Notes: generated by a model from the letters alone, not told the origin. Shown: positions 41,790-51,074, numbered from the stretch's first letter. The stretch: DNA of 64,000 bases from Anaerolineae bacterium (GCA_023384415.1 JAHDWJ010000017.1:1-64000), one strand, 5' to 3'. Program-made: numbers and translations.

Positions 41790-42956
41790 ATGCCAGATAC
41801 CCCCAACCGTATTTTAACCACCCACGCCGGAAGTTTGCCGCGGCCGCACTCCCTCGTCTCTCTCCTTACCGCCCGTTATTCTGGGTCAGCCATCGAAACC
41901 CAGGCCTTAGCTCAGGCGGTTGAGGCTGCCTCCCGCGCTGTCATCAAGCAACAGATCGAGGCCGGGTTGGACATTATCAACAATGGGGAGATGGGGCGAG
42001 AGAGCTTCTTCACCTACTTGCAACATCGAATGAGTGGCTTTGGCGGCACAGGCACCCGCCCCATCATGGCTGATCTGCTCCGCTACCCTGGCAGTTTAGA
42101 ACGGCGCCGCCAGGCCATGGGGTCAGATGAGCGGGTGGATTTGCTCAAGGCCCCAAAAGCGATTGGCCCGGTACGCTATGTCAACCCCACCCCCATTGAG
42201 CAGGAATGTCGCCAGCTTCAAGCTCTGCTTAAGGAAAGAGAAGGCCGTTTTCAGGCTGGGTTTATGTCGGCTCCCTCACCGGGCATTATTGCCGCCGGGA
42301 TGCAAAATGAGCATTACGAAAACCTGGAGCTATACATCCAGGCCATTGCTGAGGCTCTGCAAACGGAATACAGGGCGATTGCGGCCGCGGGGCTGATTTT
42401 GCAGATAGATGCTCCAGACCTGGCCCTGGAACGGCACACTTTGTTTCAGGATAAGCCGCTAGAGGATTTTTTGGCTTTTGTGCGCCTGGTTGCGGCCGCC
42501 ATCAACCAGGCTCTTGAAGGCATTCCCCCGGAACAGGTACGGCTGCACGTCTGTTGGGGCAATTATGAAGGGCCGCACGATAGCGATGTCCCGCTAGAAG
42601 ATATTTGGCCAGATGTATCCCAGATCAAGGCTGGCACGATCATGCTCTCTTTAGCCAACCCCCGTCATGCCCACGAATATCATCTGTTTAAAGACCCGGC
42701 CTTTCTGGGCGACCGGCGGCTCATCGCCGGGGTCATTGAAACCACCACTAACTATGTGGAACATCCCCTGGTGGTCGCGGATCGGATTGAACGAATTGCC
42801 CAGACGGTGGGCGACCCTCACCGCATTTTGGCTGGCCCCGATTGTGGTTTTGAAACGGCGGCCGGCTCTAAGATGGTAGTGGAACAGGTCGTTTGGGCTA
42901 AACTACGCTCCTTGACCGAAGGTGCCGCCATCGCTTCGCAACGCCTGTTTGGGTAG
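41790..42956 (+). CDS. MetE C-terminal-like methyltransferase
   Basis: This 388-residue protein is a stand-alone version of the C-terminal barrel of cobalamin-independent methionine synthase. It starts ILTTHAGSLPRPHSLVSLL, like MetE C-terminal domains, and has the zinc ligands in VRLHVCWGNYEGPHDSDVPL (His-x-Cys), a Glu in IAGVIETTTNYVEHP, and the closing Cys in LAGPDCGFETAAG. Homologues include core methionine synthases and epoxyalkane:coenzyme M transferases. The methyl donor cannot be read from sequence because the N-terminal folate domain is absent. GGAGG precedes ATG 41790. Confidence 0.82.
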   Translation: MPDTPNRILTTHAGSLPRPHSLVSLLTARYSGSAIETQALAQAVEAASRAVIKQQIEAGLDIINNGEMGRESFFTYLQHRMSGFGGTGTRPIMADLLRYPGSLERRRQAMGSDERVDLLKAPKAIGPVRYVNPTPIEQECRQLQALLKEREGRFQAGFMSAPSPGIIAAGMQNEHYENLELYIQAIAEALQTEYRAIAAAGLILQIDAPDLALERHTLFQDKPLEDFLAFVRLVAAAINQALEGIPPEQVRLHVCWGNYEGPHDSDVPLEDIWPDVSQIKAGTIMLSLANPRHAHEYHLFKDPAFLGDRRLIAGVIETTTNYVEHPLVVADRIERIAQTVGDPHRILAGPDCGFETAAGSKMVVEQVVWAKLRSLTEGAAIASQRLFG

Positions 42957-43027
42957 CCGTGCTGTAGCAAAGTTGCCAAAGCTGTCTTGTTAGGCTATAT
43001 CTTGCCACAGTTTATTTTTGTTTAATG

Positions 43028-43132
43028 GTAACTACTAATGGCACACAAGAATTTCACCACAAAGACGCCAAGATCACGAAGAATTTCTTGAGGAACTTTG
43101 TGTTCTTTGCCGCTTTGTGGTTAGTAGTTACG
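43028..43132. repeat. 105-bp inverted-repeat element, copy A
   Basis: The element is bounded by GTAACTACTAA (43028-43038) and TTAGTAGTTACG (43121-43132). Inside, ACCACAAAG pairs with CTTTGTGGT near the ends. Copy B at 63201-63305 has the same ends, the same length and the same central AGAATTTCTTGAG. No reading frame is present. It lies just before an oxidoreductase gene. Confidence 0.75.
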
Positions 43133-43149
43133 TTCAATGAGGAAATGAT

Positions 43150-44727
43150 ATGACGACGAAATATGATGCGATTGTGATTGGAGGGGGGCACAATGGATTG
43201 ATCGCGGCCGCATATCTGGCCCGTGCCGGTAAAAAGGTGGTCGTTTTAGAAAAGCGGCATCTGGTAGGGGGTGCCAGCGTCACTGAAGAGCTTTACCCAG
43301 GCTTCAAATTCACCGTCTTCTCCTACGTCGTCAGCCTGCTGCGGCCCGAAATCGTGCGTGACCTCAACCTGGCCGCTCACGGGCTAACTGTCTTACCCCT
43401 GGAAAGCACCCTCACTCCCCTGCCCAACGGTGATTATCTCTATCGGGATGGCGACCATTACCGCACTCTGCGTGACATCGCCCGCCATTCCCCACGGGAC
43501 GCCGAAGCGTATGATGAGTACAGCCGGGCTATGTATTTTATGGCTAAAGCCACCAAATATATGCTGGGGGTTATCCCTGGCGACGCTGCCAGCTACAACC
43601 CCCGCGAATTACAGAAATTGGCGGGATTAGCCAACCATTTCCTGGGTCTGCCTGAAGATCAACTGTATCTGATGGCCAAGCTAATGACGATGAGTTCAGC
43701 GGATTTCCTGGAGCAGTGGTTTGAGACGGACTGCCTCAAGGCGACTCTTTCCGCCAGCGGCATTATTGGCACTTTTTTGGGGCCGCGCTCGCCGGGCACG
43801 GCCTATGTCCTGCTGCACCATTATATGGGGGAGATTGACGGGGCGTTCCGGGCCTGGGGGTTTGCCAAAGGGGGAACAGGGGGGATTGCCAACGCTATTG
43901 CCAGCGCGGCCGCGTCCCTGGGGGTAGAAATCCGCTGCCATGCCGGGGTGAAAGAGGTGATTATGAAACGCGGCCGCGCCGTCGGCGTCGCCCTGGAAAA
44001 TGGGGACGAGCTGTATGCCGATGCCGTCGCTTCCAGCCTGGACCCCAAACAGACTTTCCTCAACCTGGTCAGCCCCAACGATTTGCCCACCGATCTTGTC
44101 GCAGACATTCGCCGCTTCAACAGCGTGGGGTCATCCGGCAAGGTCAACATCGCCCTGGATGCGCTGCCTGAACTGGCTTGTAAACCAGGTGTGGGGCGCC
44201 ATCTGGCCGGGGCCGTCTCCATTAGCCCCAGCCTTGAGTACATCGAACGGGCGTATGATGACGCCAAACATGGGGAATTCTCCCAGAAACCATACATTGA
44301 CATCATCTTCCCTTCTATGATTGACCCCCACATGGCCCCCCCTGGCAAACATGTCATGTCCTGCTTTGTGCAATACGCCCCCTACAACCTGAACGGCGGT
44401 TGGACCGATGAAAAGCGTGAGGCGTTTGGCGATGCCGTTGTTAATGTTCTGGCCGAATATTTTCCCAACATTAAGAACCTCATCCTGCACCGGCAGGTGC
44501 TGACTCCCGTGGACATTGAGCGCATGATCGGCATCTCTGAGGGGAACATTTTCCACGGGGAGTTGAGCCTGTCACAGCTTTATTTCTTACGGCCAGCCGC
44601 CGGGTGGGCCAAATACCGCACCCCGATCAAAGGGTATTGGCAGTGCGGCTCCGGCACCCATCCTGGTGGGGGAATTATGGGGGCGCCAGGTCGGCTGGCA
44701 GCATTAGAGATGTTGAAGGAGATGTAA
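43150..44727 (+). CDS. CrtI-like NAD/FAD-dependent oxidoreductase
   Basis: This 525-residue flavoprotein begins with the dinucleotide-binding motif KYDAIVIGGGHNGLIAAAYL (GxGxxG) and ends with GYWQCGSGTHPGGGIMGAPG followed by RLAALEML, the carotenoid-desaturase/PYROXD2 signature. It is similar throughout to the next gene, so the pair arose by duplication. Substrates of this branch (bacterial PYROXD2-like proteins) are unknown; phytoene desaturase itself is less likely since no other carotenoid gene is near. The ATG is preceded by GAGGAAA. Three GCGGCCGC sites occur, one in the FAD-binding helix. Confidence 0.85.
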   Translation: MTTKYDAIVIGGGHNGLIAAAYLARAGKKVVVLEKRHLVGGASVTEELYPGFKFTVFSYVVSLLRPEIVRDLNLAAHGLTVLPLESTLTPLPNGDYLYRDGDHYRTLRDIARHSPRDAEAYDEYSRAMYFMAKATKYMLGVIPGDAASYNPRELQKLAGLANHFLGLPEDQLYLMAKLMTMSSADFLEQWFETDCLKATLSASGIIGTFLGPRSPGTAYVLLHHYMGEIDGAFRAWGFAKGGTGGIANAIASAAASLGVEIRCHAGVKEVIMKRGRAVGVALENGDELYADAVASSLDPKQTFLNLVSPNDLPTDLVADIRRFNSVGSSGKVNIALDALPELACKPGVGRHLAGAVSISPSLEYIERAYDDAKHGEFSQKPYIDIIFPSMIDPHMAPPGKHVMSCFVQYAPYNLNGGWTDEKREAFGDAVVNVLAEYFPNIKNLILHRQVLTPVDIERMIGISEGNIFHGELSLSQLYFLRPAAGWAKYRTPIKGYWQCGSGTHPGGGIMGAPGRLAALEMLKEM

Positions 44728-44859
44728 GCAATACGCCATTACCTATTCAACCTCATCTGAGGGTAGAGTTGTCGTTGTAGAGGCCATCTCTTGTGTCTGC
44801 TCCGAAGTGAGCAGGCCCAAGGGCAGCCCCTACCAACATTTACTGAGTTTGGGGATATT

Positions 44860-46425
44860 ATGACGCATTATGACGCTTTGATTATTGGTGGGGGGCACAA
44901 TGGATTGGTCGCGGCCGCAACCCTGGCTAAAGCTGGCCGCAAAGTAATTTTGTTGGAAAAACGAGAGGTTCTGGGGGGCGCGGCCGCGACCGAACCCCTC
45001 TTCCCTGGTTATCACATCAACACCGGGGCCGGTGATGCCGGCCTCTTCGCGGAGGAGATCAGCAAAGATCTGCACCTGAAAATGCACGGCCTGGAGTTTC
45101 GGGAAAGCCAGGTCGCCCTTTTTGCGCCGCAGATTTCTGGGGACGCCCTCACCCTTTGGCGTGATCCGGTCAAAGCGGCCGCGGAGATCGCCCCCTTTAG
45201 CCAACGGGACGCCGGACGATATCCCGCGTTTGTGGAGCAGGTCAACCAGTTTGGCGGTATTTTGCGCCAGATGTTTCTGCACACTCCGCCCGATCCCTAT
45301 GAGCGCAACCTGGGGGATCTGGTTGGTTGGGGCAAAATCGCTCTCAACCTGCGCCGGTTGGGGGATCGCCCCATGATGACCTTGATGCGGGTGCTGCCCT
45401 TGTCTATCAAGGATTACCTGGATGAATGGTTTGAGAGTGATCTGCTCAAAGGGGCATTGGCCGGAGATGGGCTGACCGGGTTGATGCAGGGGCCGTACTC
45501 GGGGGGGACGGCGTTGATGTTCCTGTATCAACACAGCAATGGGTTTATGAACCGGCGGACGGTAGTAAGGGGGATGGGTCAGCTCGCGGCCGCGTTGGTC
45601 AGTGTGGCCCAAAGTTATGGGGCAGAAATTCGGACTGGGGCCGGGGTGCGCCGCATCCTGGTTGAGGATAATAAGGCGACCGGGGTGGAACTGGAGAGTG
45701 GGGAACGTCTTCAGGCAAAGGCCATTCTGGCAACCACAGACCCGCGCCGCACCTATTTTGACCTGGTGGGGCCGCAGCAGTTAGAACCTCGCTTCATGCG
45801 CCAGGTGCGTAACATCCTATATCGCGGCAGCACCGCCCGGCTGCATCTGGCCCTTTCTGATTTACCGCAATTTGTAGGGCAGACGGATGAAGGGCAGGTA
45901 CGCGGCCGCGTCGTCATTGCTCCCTCCCTGGCCTATCTGGAAAAGGCATATGACAACGCCAAATATGGTCAGGTATCTACCCATCCCTACCTGGAAATCA
46001 CCCTGCCCAGCCTGACCGACCCCGCCCTGGCCCCCGCCGGGCAGCATATCCTCTCCATTACCATGAAATATGCTCCCTACCATCTGCGTGGCACTACCTG
46101 GGCGGAACAAACACCGCTTTTAGCTGACCACATTCTCAACTGCCTGGCTCCATACAGCCCCGGCCTGCGTGATCTCATTCTACACCAGCACCTCATCACC
46201 CCACAGGATTGGGAGCAAACCTATGGCCTGAGTGAAGGGAATATCATGCACGGGCAGATGACTATTGACCAACTCCTGGTGATGCGCCCCGTGCCTGGCT
46301 GGAGCCAATACCGCACCCCCGTTGATAACCTGTACCTGGGCGGGGCCGGGGCCCATCCCGGCGGCGGGGTTACCGGCGCACCTGGCTATAATGCGGCCCG
46401 CGAAATGTTGAAACTGAACTATTGA
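44860..46425 (+). CDS. CrtI-like NAD/FAD-dependent oxidoreductase, second copy
   Basis: This 521-residue protein starts at ATG 44860, directly before HYDALIIGGGHNGLVAAATL. An in-frame ATG 69 bases earlier would add a non-conserved lead. It shares the FAD-binding start, the central GTALMFLYQHSNGFMNRR-type region and the closing YLGGAGAHPGGGVTGAPG with the previous gene. The two are tandem paralogues separated by 132 bases. They may form a heterodimer or act on related substrates. The partner and pathway are unknown. Confidence 0.85.
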   Translation: MTHYDALIIGGGHNGLVAAATLAKAGRKVILLEKREVLGGAAATEPLFPGYHINTGAGDAGLFAEEISKDLHLKMHGLEFRESQVALFAPQISGDALTLWRDPVKAAAEIAPFSQRDAGRYPAFVEQVNQFGGILRQMFLHTPPDPYERNLGDLVGWGKIALNLRRLGDRPMMTLMRVLPLSIKDYLDEWFESDLLKGALAGDGLTGLMQGPYSGGTALMFLYQHSNGFMNRRTVVRGMGQLAAALVSVAQSYGAEIRTGAGVRRILVEDNKATGVELESGERLQAKAILATTDPRRTYFDLVGPQQLEPRFMRQVRNILYRGSTARLHLALSDLPQFVGQTDEGQVRGRVVIAPSLAYLEKAYDNAKYGQVSTHPYLEITLPSLTDPALAPAGQHILSITMKYAPYHLRGTTWAEQTPLLADHILNCLAPYSPGLRDLILHQHLITPQDWEQTYGLSEGNIMHGQMTIDQLLVMRPVPGWSQYRTPVDNLYLGGAGAHPGGGVTGAPGYNAAREMLKLNY

Positions 46426-46456
46426 GAATAGCCACGAATAAGTCAGAAAACATCAA

Positions 46457-46517
46457 CCACGAATGGCACGAATTAAGACGAATTTTTTACATTCGTGCTA
46501 ATTCGTGGCATTCGTGG
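46457..46517. repeat. CACGAATGGCACGAATT inverted repeat
   Basis: CCACGAATG at 46457-46465 and CATTCGTGG at 46509-46517 are the ends of an imperfect hairpin with GGCACGAATTA/TAATTCGTGGC-like inner pieces. It lies between convergent genes, and the same family occurs at 6034-6075 and 19843-19906. Confidence 0.65.
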
Positions 46518-46553
46518 CAAAAACCCGTTTTGTAAAGATTGCTTGAATGACGC

Positions 46554-47639
46554 CTAATAACGCAAGATCAGGGCGACGCGCTGGTGGGCTTGTAGGGAGC
46601 CGTTGTCTACAAATGTTACCTGCCCCCCTTTGCTCAACACCAGTTCGATCAACTCATCTACGGCATCAGCCATCACATCAGGGCCGCTTTCCCCTTCGGC
46701 CAGGGTAAGGTGGAAACCGGATTCATCTACGCGCCCTGGTACATGGTAATCTTCTTCGACCAGGAGAGACGCACCGCGCCCTTCCTGGGCCAGCCGCCAC
46801 GCTTCCCCCAGGGTGGAAACAAACTTCCGTGCCCCAATGGCTGCCTCTAGCTCTTTGAAGATTTCTTGCCGTTTGGCGGCTAATCCTTGTTTGGCTAAGG
46901 GCCAGACCTGGGTTCCCAGTTCATGGGGTTTGGCTTTATCGTAGCTTCCTTTGAGCATAGCCAGGATATGTTGTTTATGCTGGCTCACTTCCTCAAAGAA
47001 GGAGAGGTGGCGGTCTACCCCAGCCACGATAATAGGCAGGGGATCATCCAGGAAGAGCGGCCGCAGTGCCCCATCTACCTGGCGAAAAAATTGGCGGTGC
47101 CGTTCATCCCGGTAGGCTGATTTGTTCACCCCTTCGCCACCTGGTAGGACTCCTTCACCTCCTGGGCCGGTATGGGTCATGGGGAAGCCATCTCCCTCAA
47201 TTTCCACCAACGTTTCCCGCGTCCCCTCAAAGAGGCGGGTTGGCTGCTCACTCAGGGCCAGCACCCAGTAGCGAGGGGTACGGTTGAGGGCAAACACCAG
47301 ATCACGGGTGGCAAAGGTGTGATCCAGGATCACCCGCTCGTTCAAGGTAAACGGGAGATAATATTTGACGGCAAACTCCTGATTGACAAAGATCGCCAGG
47401 CCGTCCAGGGTATAGCGGTAATCAATCTCCTCAGCGATTTTTGCTAGCCGTTTCAAAATAGGTTCAGCTTCTCGTTTGCTGAACTGGGCCAGCAGTTGGT
47501 TGCCTGCTTCAATGACCAGGTTCTTAACCCGAATCGGGTCTTGCCGGTTGTCCGGGGCAGTGCGGTGGGTGGGCAGCAAGATAGAGACGCATGGGTATTG
47601 GTTGAAACTTTGCAGTAATTTGACATCATGTCGGTTCAT
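46554..47639 (-). CDS. baeRF3/Balon-like ribosome-associated protein
   Basis: This 361-residue protein matches the bacterial archaeo-eukaryotic release-factor-like family 3. It has an N-terminal YPCVSILLPTHRTAPDNRQD (typical CVSIYLPTHR), DPIRVKNLVIEAGNQL, a central region with LSEQPTRLFEGTRETLVEIE, and a C-terminal part with AHQRVALILRY. Members related to Balon bind the ribosomal A site and put ribosomes to sleep during cold or starvation; that role is established for Balon and inferred here. The catalytic GGQ motif of termination factors is absent. It stands alone, with an inverted repeat after its stop codon. Confidence 0.75.
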   Translation of the reverse strand: MNRHDVKLLQSFNQYPCVSILLPTHRTAPDNRQDPIRVKNLVIEAGNQLLAQFSKREAEPILKRLAKIAEEIDYRYTLDGLAIFVNQEFAVKYYLPFTLNERVILDHTFATRDLVFALNRTPRYWVLALSEQPTRLFEGTRETLVEIEGDGFPMTHTGPGGEGVLPGGEGVNKSAYRDERHRQFFRQVDGALRPLFLDDPLPIIVAGVDRHLSFFEEVSQHKQHILAMLKGSYDKAKPHELGTQVWPLAKQGLAAKRQEIFKELEAAIGARKFVSTLGEAWRLAQEGRGASLLVEEDYHVPGRVDESGFHLTLAEGESGPDVMADAVDELIELVLSKGGQVTFVDNGSLQAHQRVALILRY

Positions 47640-47897
47640 AGTTGACTCCTTTGATTAGCCACGGATGAAAGGGACACAGATAAATTGTGTTTATCCATCT
47701 CTTACCCCTTCTCTCTGGCAAGCAAAAATAGCGGGACCTGGGGTGAATTCAGGCCGGGTGAAGATAGATGAAGGTGAGCCGCAGCGGGGTAATGTGGCGG
47801 TTTTTAACTGTTGTATTTTGGCCCATAGGGGCGAGGTATAGGCAATGGTAGCATTATCTGAGCCTGGTGTCGAATCTGGCGAGAGAGTGAATGGTCT

Positions 47898-48278
47898 TTA
47901 ATCGTCAACGATGCGTTTGTGTTGGTCAGGACAGTAACCATAAGTGCAATCGTACCAACCGGGAAAATCATCATCGAATGTGGGGATGAGTGTCCAATGG
48001 CTTTGGCAATAGTGGGTCTGACATTGGGGGCAATAGGAAGGAAGCCAGAGAGAGTTCAGACGATAAATGGCCCCGCTGTCTTGCTGGTTAAGGGCGGTTT
48101 GCAAAGGTTGGCAGTAGGTTGGCTGCAAATATTCGATTGTTTTGCCCATGAAGCGGCTGATGATGAGGGTGGGGCGGGGTGATAAATGACAGGTGAGGGC
48201 CAGGGTCGCGGCCGCGTCGCCACACACGGCACAGGGAAAAGTAACTTGGGTCCAGGTTCCATCAACCTCAGGTATCAT
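47898..48278 (-). CDS. Cysteine-rich zinc-binding protein
   Basis: This 126-residue protein starts at ATG 48278, which has AAGGG six bases upstream; an ATG five codons earlier is possible. It carries three Cys pairs: FPCAVCGDA at the N-terminus, SYCPQCQTHYCQSHW in the middle, and WYDCTYGYCPDQHKR at the end. These look like zinc-ribbon or treble-clef knuckles, with a His in the last two. I recognise no named family. The start lies within the last codons of the glycosyltransferase gene, so translation is coupled. Its role is unknown; it may be a partner of the transferase or a nucleic-acid binder. Confidence 0.6.
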   Translation of the reverse strand: MIPEVDGTWTQVTFPCAVCGDAAATLALTCHLSPRPTLIISRFMGKTIEYLQPTYCQPLQTALNQQDSGAIYRLNSLWLPSYCPQCQTHYCQSHWTLIPTFDDDFPGWYDCTYGYCPDQHKRIVDD

Positions 48279-49578
48279 ACAGCCCTTGACCAATAGACAA
48301 GGTTGGAAATTGCTTACTAATCAACGCCTGATACAGTTCAATCATTCGTTGCACAATGAGGTTCCAATCATATTGTTGAGCGTATTCACGGGCCTGCCTG
48401 CCCAAGAGATCCCGGCAGTGACGGTTGCTGAGGATGTCAAACAGCCGGGCGGCCAATGCTTCATGATCGTGGGCAGGGATGTGGAAGCCGGTTTCCCCAT
48501 CTTTGACCAGGAAGGCCAATCCCCCCACCTCTGAAGCGATGACCGGTGTGCCCATAGCCATTGCTTCCAGGGCTACCAGGCCGAAACTTTCATAATGAGA
48601 GGGCATGACGACGGCGGCCGCGGCCGCATAATAATACGGCAGCTCATTCTGATCCTTGGACCCCAAAAAGGTAACAAAATCCGTGATCCCCAACTCATGG
48701 CGTAACCCTTGCAGCCGGGCCATCTCCTCATCCGGGGTATCTGCCCAGGGGTCCCCGCCGATAATGGCAACACAGATGTTGCGCGTCTCTTCGGGGTAAC
48801 GCTGACGCAGCAGGGAGACGGCTCGCAGCAGGGTATCTATCCCTTTGAGTGGCTCAATGCGGCCGGCAAAAACGATATTTTGATCGGCGATGGGAATACC
48901 CAGGTGTTCTTTGGCCAGGGGAGTGGGCAGGGGGTTAAACCGCTCCAGATCAACCCCTGGGGGAATAATCGTGATTTTGTCCAAGTCAGCCTGGTACAAC
49001 CAGCGCAGTTGGGCTTGTTCGGCAGGGGTGGCTGCGATGATGCAGTCGGCCACATGGTCAATGATAGTTTTTTCCCCATCCAGCCGCTCTTGGGGGGCAC
49101 GTTCGCTGTCGTCGGTGGCGATCCGGTTTTTCATTTGCCCCAGGGTATGGAACATTTGCACGATAGGGATGTTTCCCCCCCAGGCCCGGCGCAGCCCTTC
49201 GGCCACCAACCCGGAGAGCCAGTAATGGCTGTGGATAAGATCGTACTGGATGCCTTCCCGCTCGGCGAAGGCGATGACCCCCTGGGTAAACTCGTCCAGA
49301 TAATGGCCAATGGCGGCAACGGGGATCGGTTTTTCGGGGCCGGCAGGAATGTGGATGACGCGGCCGCCGAATCCCAAATCATGGTTCACATAGGGCACAC
49401 AATCATCCTGGGAGCGAGTAAATACATCTACCTGAACCCCCATCCGCCCCAGGGCACGGCTCAAATCGCGCACATACACATTCATCCCCCCCGTCTTTTT
49501 CCCCCCCAGCATAGCCAGCGGGCAAGTGTGGACAGAGAGCATGGCGATTCGTAAAGGAGGGATGGGTGGGTTTGGCAT
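48268..49578 (-). CDS. Glycosyltransferase family 4
   Basis: This 436-residue enzyme is a GT-B fold transferase close to sucrose-phosphate-synthase-like and MshA-like proteins. The N-terminal half has MLGGKKTGGMNVYVRDLSRA with a substrate loop, and YDLIHSHYWLSGLVAEGLR. The C-terminal half has IIPPGVDLERFNP, VFAGRIEPLKGIDTLLRA and the nucleotide-sugar site PSHYESFGLVALEAMAMGTP with EX7E glutamates. It is cytoplasmic, using a nucleotide sugar; the acceptor is not known. The cysteine-rich protein gene overlaps its 3' end by 11 bases, and a BcsL-like acetyltransferase gene lies 50 bases upstream on the same strand. Confidence 0.88.
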   Translation of the reverse strand: MPNPPIPPLRIAMLSVHTCPLAMLGGKKTGGMNVYVRDLSRALGRMGVQVDVFTRSQDDCVPYVNHDLGFGGRVIHIPAGPEKPIPVAAIGHYLDEFTQGVIAFAEREGIQYDLIHSHYWLSGLVAEGLRRAWGGNIPIVQMFHTLGQMKNRIATDDSERAPQERLDGEKTIIDHVADCIIAATPAEQAQLRWLYQADLDKITIIPPGVDLERFNPLPTPLAKEHLGIPIADQNIVFAGRIEPLKGIDTLLRAVSLLRQRYPEETRNICVAIIGGDPWADTPDEEMARLQGLRHELGITDFVTFLGSKDQNELPYYYAAAAAVVMPSHYESFGLVALEAMAMGTPVIASEVGGLAFLVKDGETGFHIPAHDHEALAARLFDILSNRHCRDLLGRQAREYAQQYDWNLIVQRMIELYQALISKQFPTLSIGQGLYDT

Positions 49579-49628
49579 GGGTTTTGTTTGAGGATGGAGA
49601 CTGGAGATTGAGAGATTCGCAAACTCGC

Positions 49629-50648
49629 TTACTCGCCCCCTCGTTTCATCTCAATCCGATGAACGGTTGTGTCTTTTGCTCCGAAGCGATATTTGTACTC
49701 TTCATTGCCGCGCAGGAAGTCAAAGGTATGGTTGCCACGTTGAATGGCCAGTTCGATGGCGCGGGCGGTGAGGACGACTCCCAGGCTAAGATGCCCAAAG
49801 CTGAATGGATCGAGGCCGGAGTTGTACACCCAGACCCGACCGGCGTACTCAAAGTTAAAGAGGGCGGCCGCTTTTACCCCGTCCATTTCCATAAACATTA
49901 GCTGCAAGGAGCCATCAGCCTGGGCTGCGGCCGCGACCTCATGGAACACCGCCCGTCGCCCTTCGTTGAGCCAGGCTTGTTTTTCCGGGGTGCTTTTTTG
50001 CAGCAGCTCTAGAAACTGGTCAACCGCCAGGTGAATATCGTCATCTGGGCCAACGACGACCAATCTGGCCTCAGCCCCTTCGGCCCGGCGCAGTTTACGC
50101 CGCACCTCATGCCGCTGCTTTTTGTCTAACTGGGTTTCCAGATAACCCTCAAAGCTGTCAGGTAAGGGGATGACCGGACACACTTCATGGATGGATTCAG
50201 ACAAAGAAAAACCCCGACTGGCAGCCAGGCGGGGCAGGATGGTGCGGGTGGGGGAATCAGCGGGGATGTTGCACAAATCAATGGCGTCCCAGCCAGGAAC
50301 ATCAGTACATAAACAGTTCACCACAGCTTCCCAGGCGGCCGCGGCTTGTTCCGAGCGCACGATCAAATCCAGGTAATCGGTTTCCTGGGTGCAACCGTTG
50401 AAATAGAGAACCCTATCCAGGTTATAAAATGGGGCCAGGGCGATCAGCTCATCTTGATCACGGTAAACGGCAACCGTGCTCAGCTCCCCTGGGCCGAGGT
50501 GGGTCCACCACGCTTCCTGGTAAGCCAGAAATTGAAAAGGGGTGGCGGTCATGCCAGTGTGGGCCAGGCTGTCCCATTGGGGGGCAAATTGGGTGAAGGC
50601 AGCGCGGCCGCGTACCACTGTTGTTGTCAATTCAGAACTATCAGCCAT
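49629..50648 (-). CDS. BioF2-like/CelD-BcsL family acyltransferase
   Basis: This 339-residue protein has two GNAT-like halves. The first includes FLAYQEAWWTHLGPGELSTV and YRDQDELIALAPFY. The second has the BioF2-like signature YLETQLDKKQRHEVRRKLRR, then FMEMDGVKAAALFNFEYAGR, YNSGLDPFSFGHLSLGVVL and the closing TFDFLRGNEEYKYRFGA. This family (CelD/BcsL) works with exopolysaccharide gene sets. It sits 50 bases from the GT4 gene in the same direction, so an exopolysaccharide or cell-envelope role is likely, though the acyl donor and acceptor are unknown. Confidence 0.78.
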   Translation of the reverse strand: MADSSELTTTVVRGRAAFTQFAPQWDSLAHTGMTATPFQFLAYQEAWWTHLGPGELSTVAVYRDQDELIALAPFYNLDRVLYFNGCTQETDYLDLIVRSEQAAAAWEAVVNCLCTDVPGWDAIDLCNIPADSPTRTILPRLAASRGFSLSESIHEVCPVIPLPDSFEGYLETQLDKKQRHEVRRKLRRAEGAEARLVVVGPDDDIHLAVDQFLELLQKSTPEKQAWLNEGRRAVFHEVAAAAQADGSLQLMFMEMDGVKAAALFNFEYAGRVWVYNSGLDPFSFGHLSLGVVLTARAIELAIQRGNHTFDFLRGNEEYKYRFGAKDTTVHRIEMKRGGE

Positions 50649-50763
50649 GTAAGCAACTCTCCGGTAAAGGTATCAGGGCATGGTATAGACGTACCAGCTA
50701 GCGAAAATATTACCGGAAAGTTGGGCTAAGGAAAATTGAAAGTTACTGTATAGTTGATCAGTC

Positions 50764-50812
50764 ACCCCTCACCCCCGGCCCCTCTCCTGGGGGAGAGGGT
50801 CAGGGTGAGGGG
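50764..50812. repeat. CCCCTCACCC hairpin
   Basis: CCCCTCACCC (50764-50773) pairs with GGGTGAGGGG (50803-50812), and CCTCTCC pairs with GGAGAGG inside. The loop is tiny, so the whole 49 bases form a strong stem. This sequence type is a common dispersed intergenic repeat in many bacterial genomes. Confidence 0.6.
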
Positions 50813-50883
50813 TAGTTGGTGTAGTAGCAGCTGATTAAAACGTTTGACTCGGGCTACAGTTATACTGCCAATATACTGCCAAC

Positions 50884-50988
50884 GGTCATAAACTGATATT
50901 TTCAGTGAGACTGGAGACTCGAGATTAACCAGTCCCCAGTCTCCAGTCTCCAGTCTCTAGTCTCCAACTGAAATGTCACTTTATGACC
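50884..50988. repeat. 105-bp composite inverted-repeat element
   Basis: GGTCATAAA (50884-50892) pairs with TTTATGACC (50980-50988). Further in, TTCAGT pairs with ACTGAA, and GACTGGAGACT pairs with AGTCTCCAGTC. Its length equals that of the CGTAACTACTAA elements at 43028 and 63201, though the sequence is unrelated. Confidence 0.65.
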
Positions 50989-51017
50989 ACTCAACCCGTG
51001 TCACACAATATGGGCCA

Positions 51018-51074
51018 GCAGGATTAACGGATTGATCTGCCTGACTGTATTACTGTATTATCCGTTAATCCTGC
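51018..51074 (-). terminator. 15-bp hairpin after the haem-propeller gene
   Basis: GCAGGATTAACGGAT (51018-51032) pairs perfectly with ATCCGTTAATCCTGC (51060-51074). It lies 10 bases beyond the stop codon of the minus-strand gene and probably ends or protects its transcript. There is no T-run. The loop is 27 bases. Confidence 0.5.

Noticed and set aside
43150..46425. Carotenoid biosynthesis locus
   Set aside because: The two oxidoreductases belong to the wider CrtI/PYROXD2 group, but no phytoene synthase or other carotenoid gene accompanies them.
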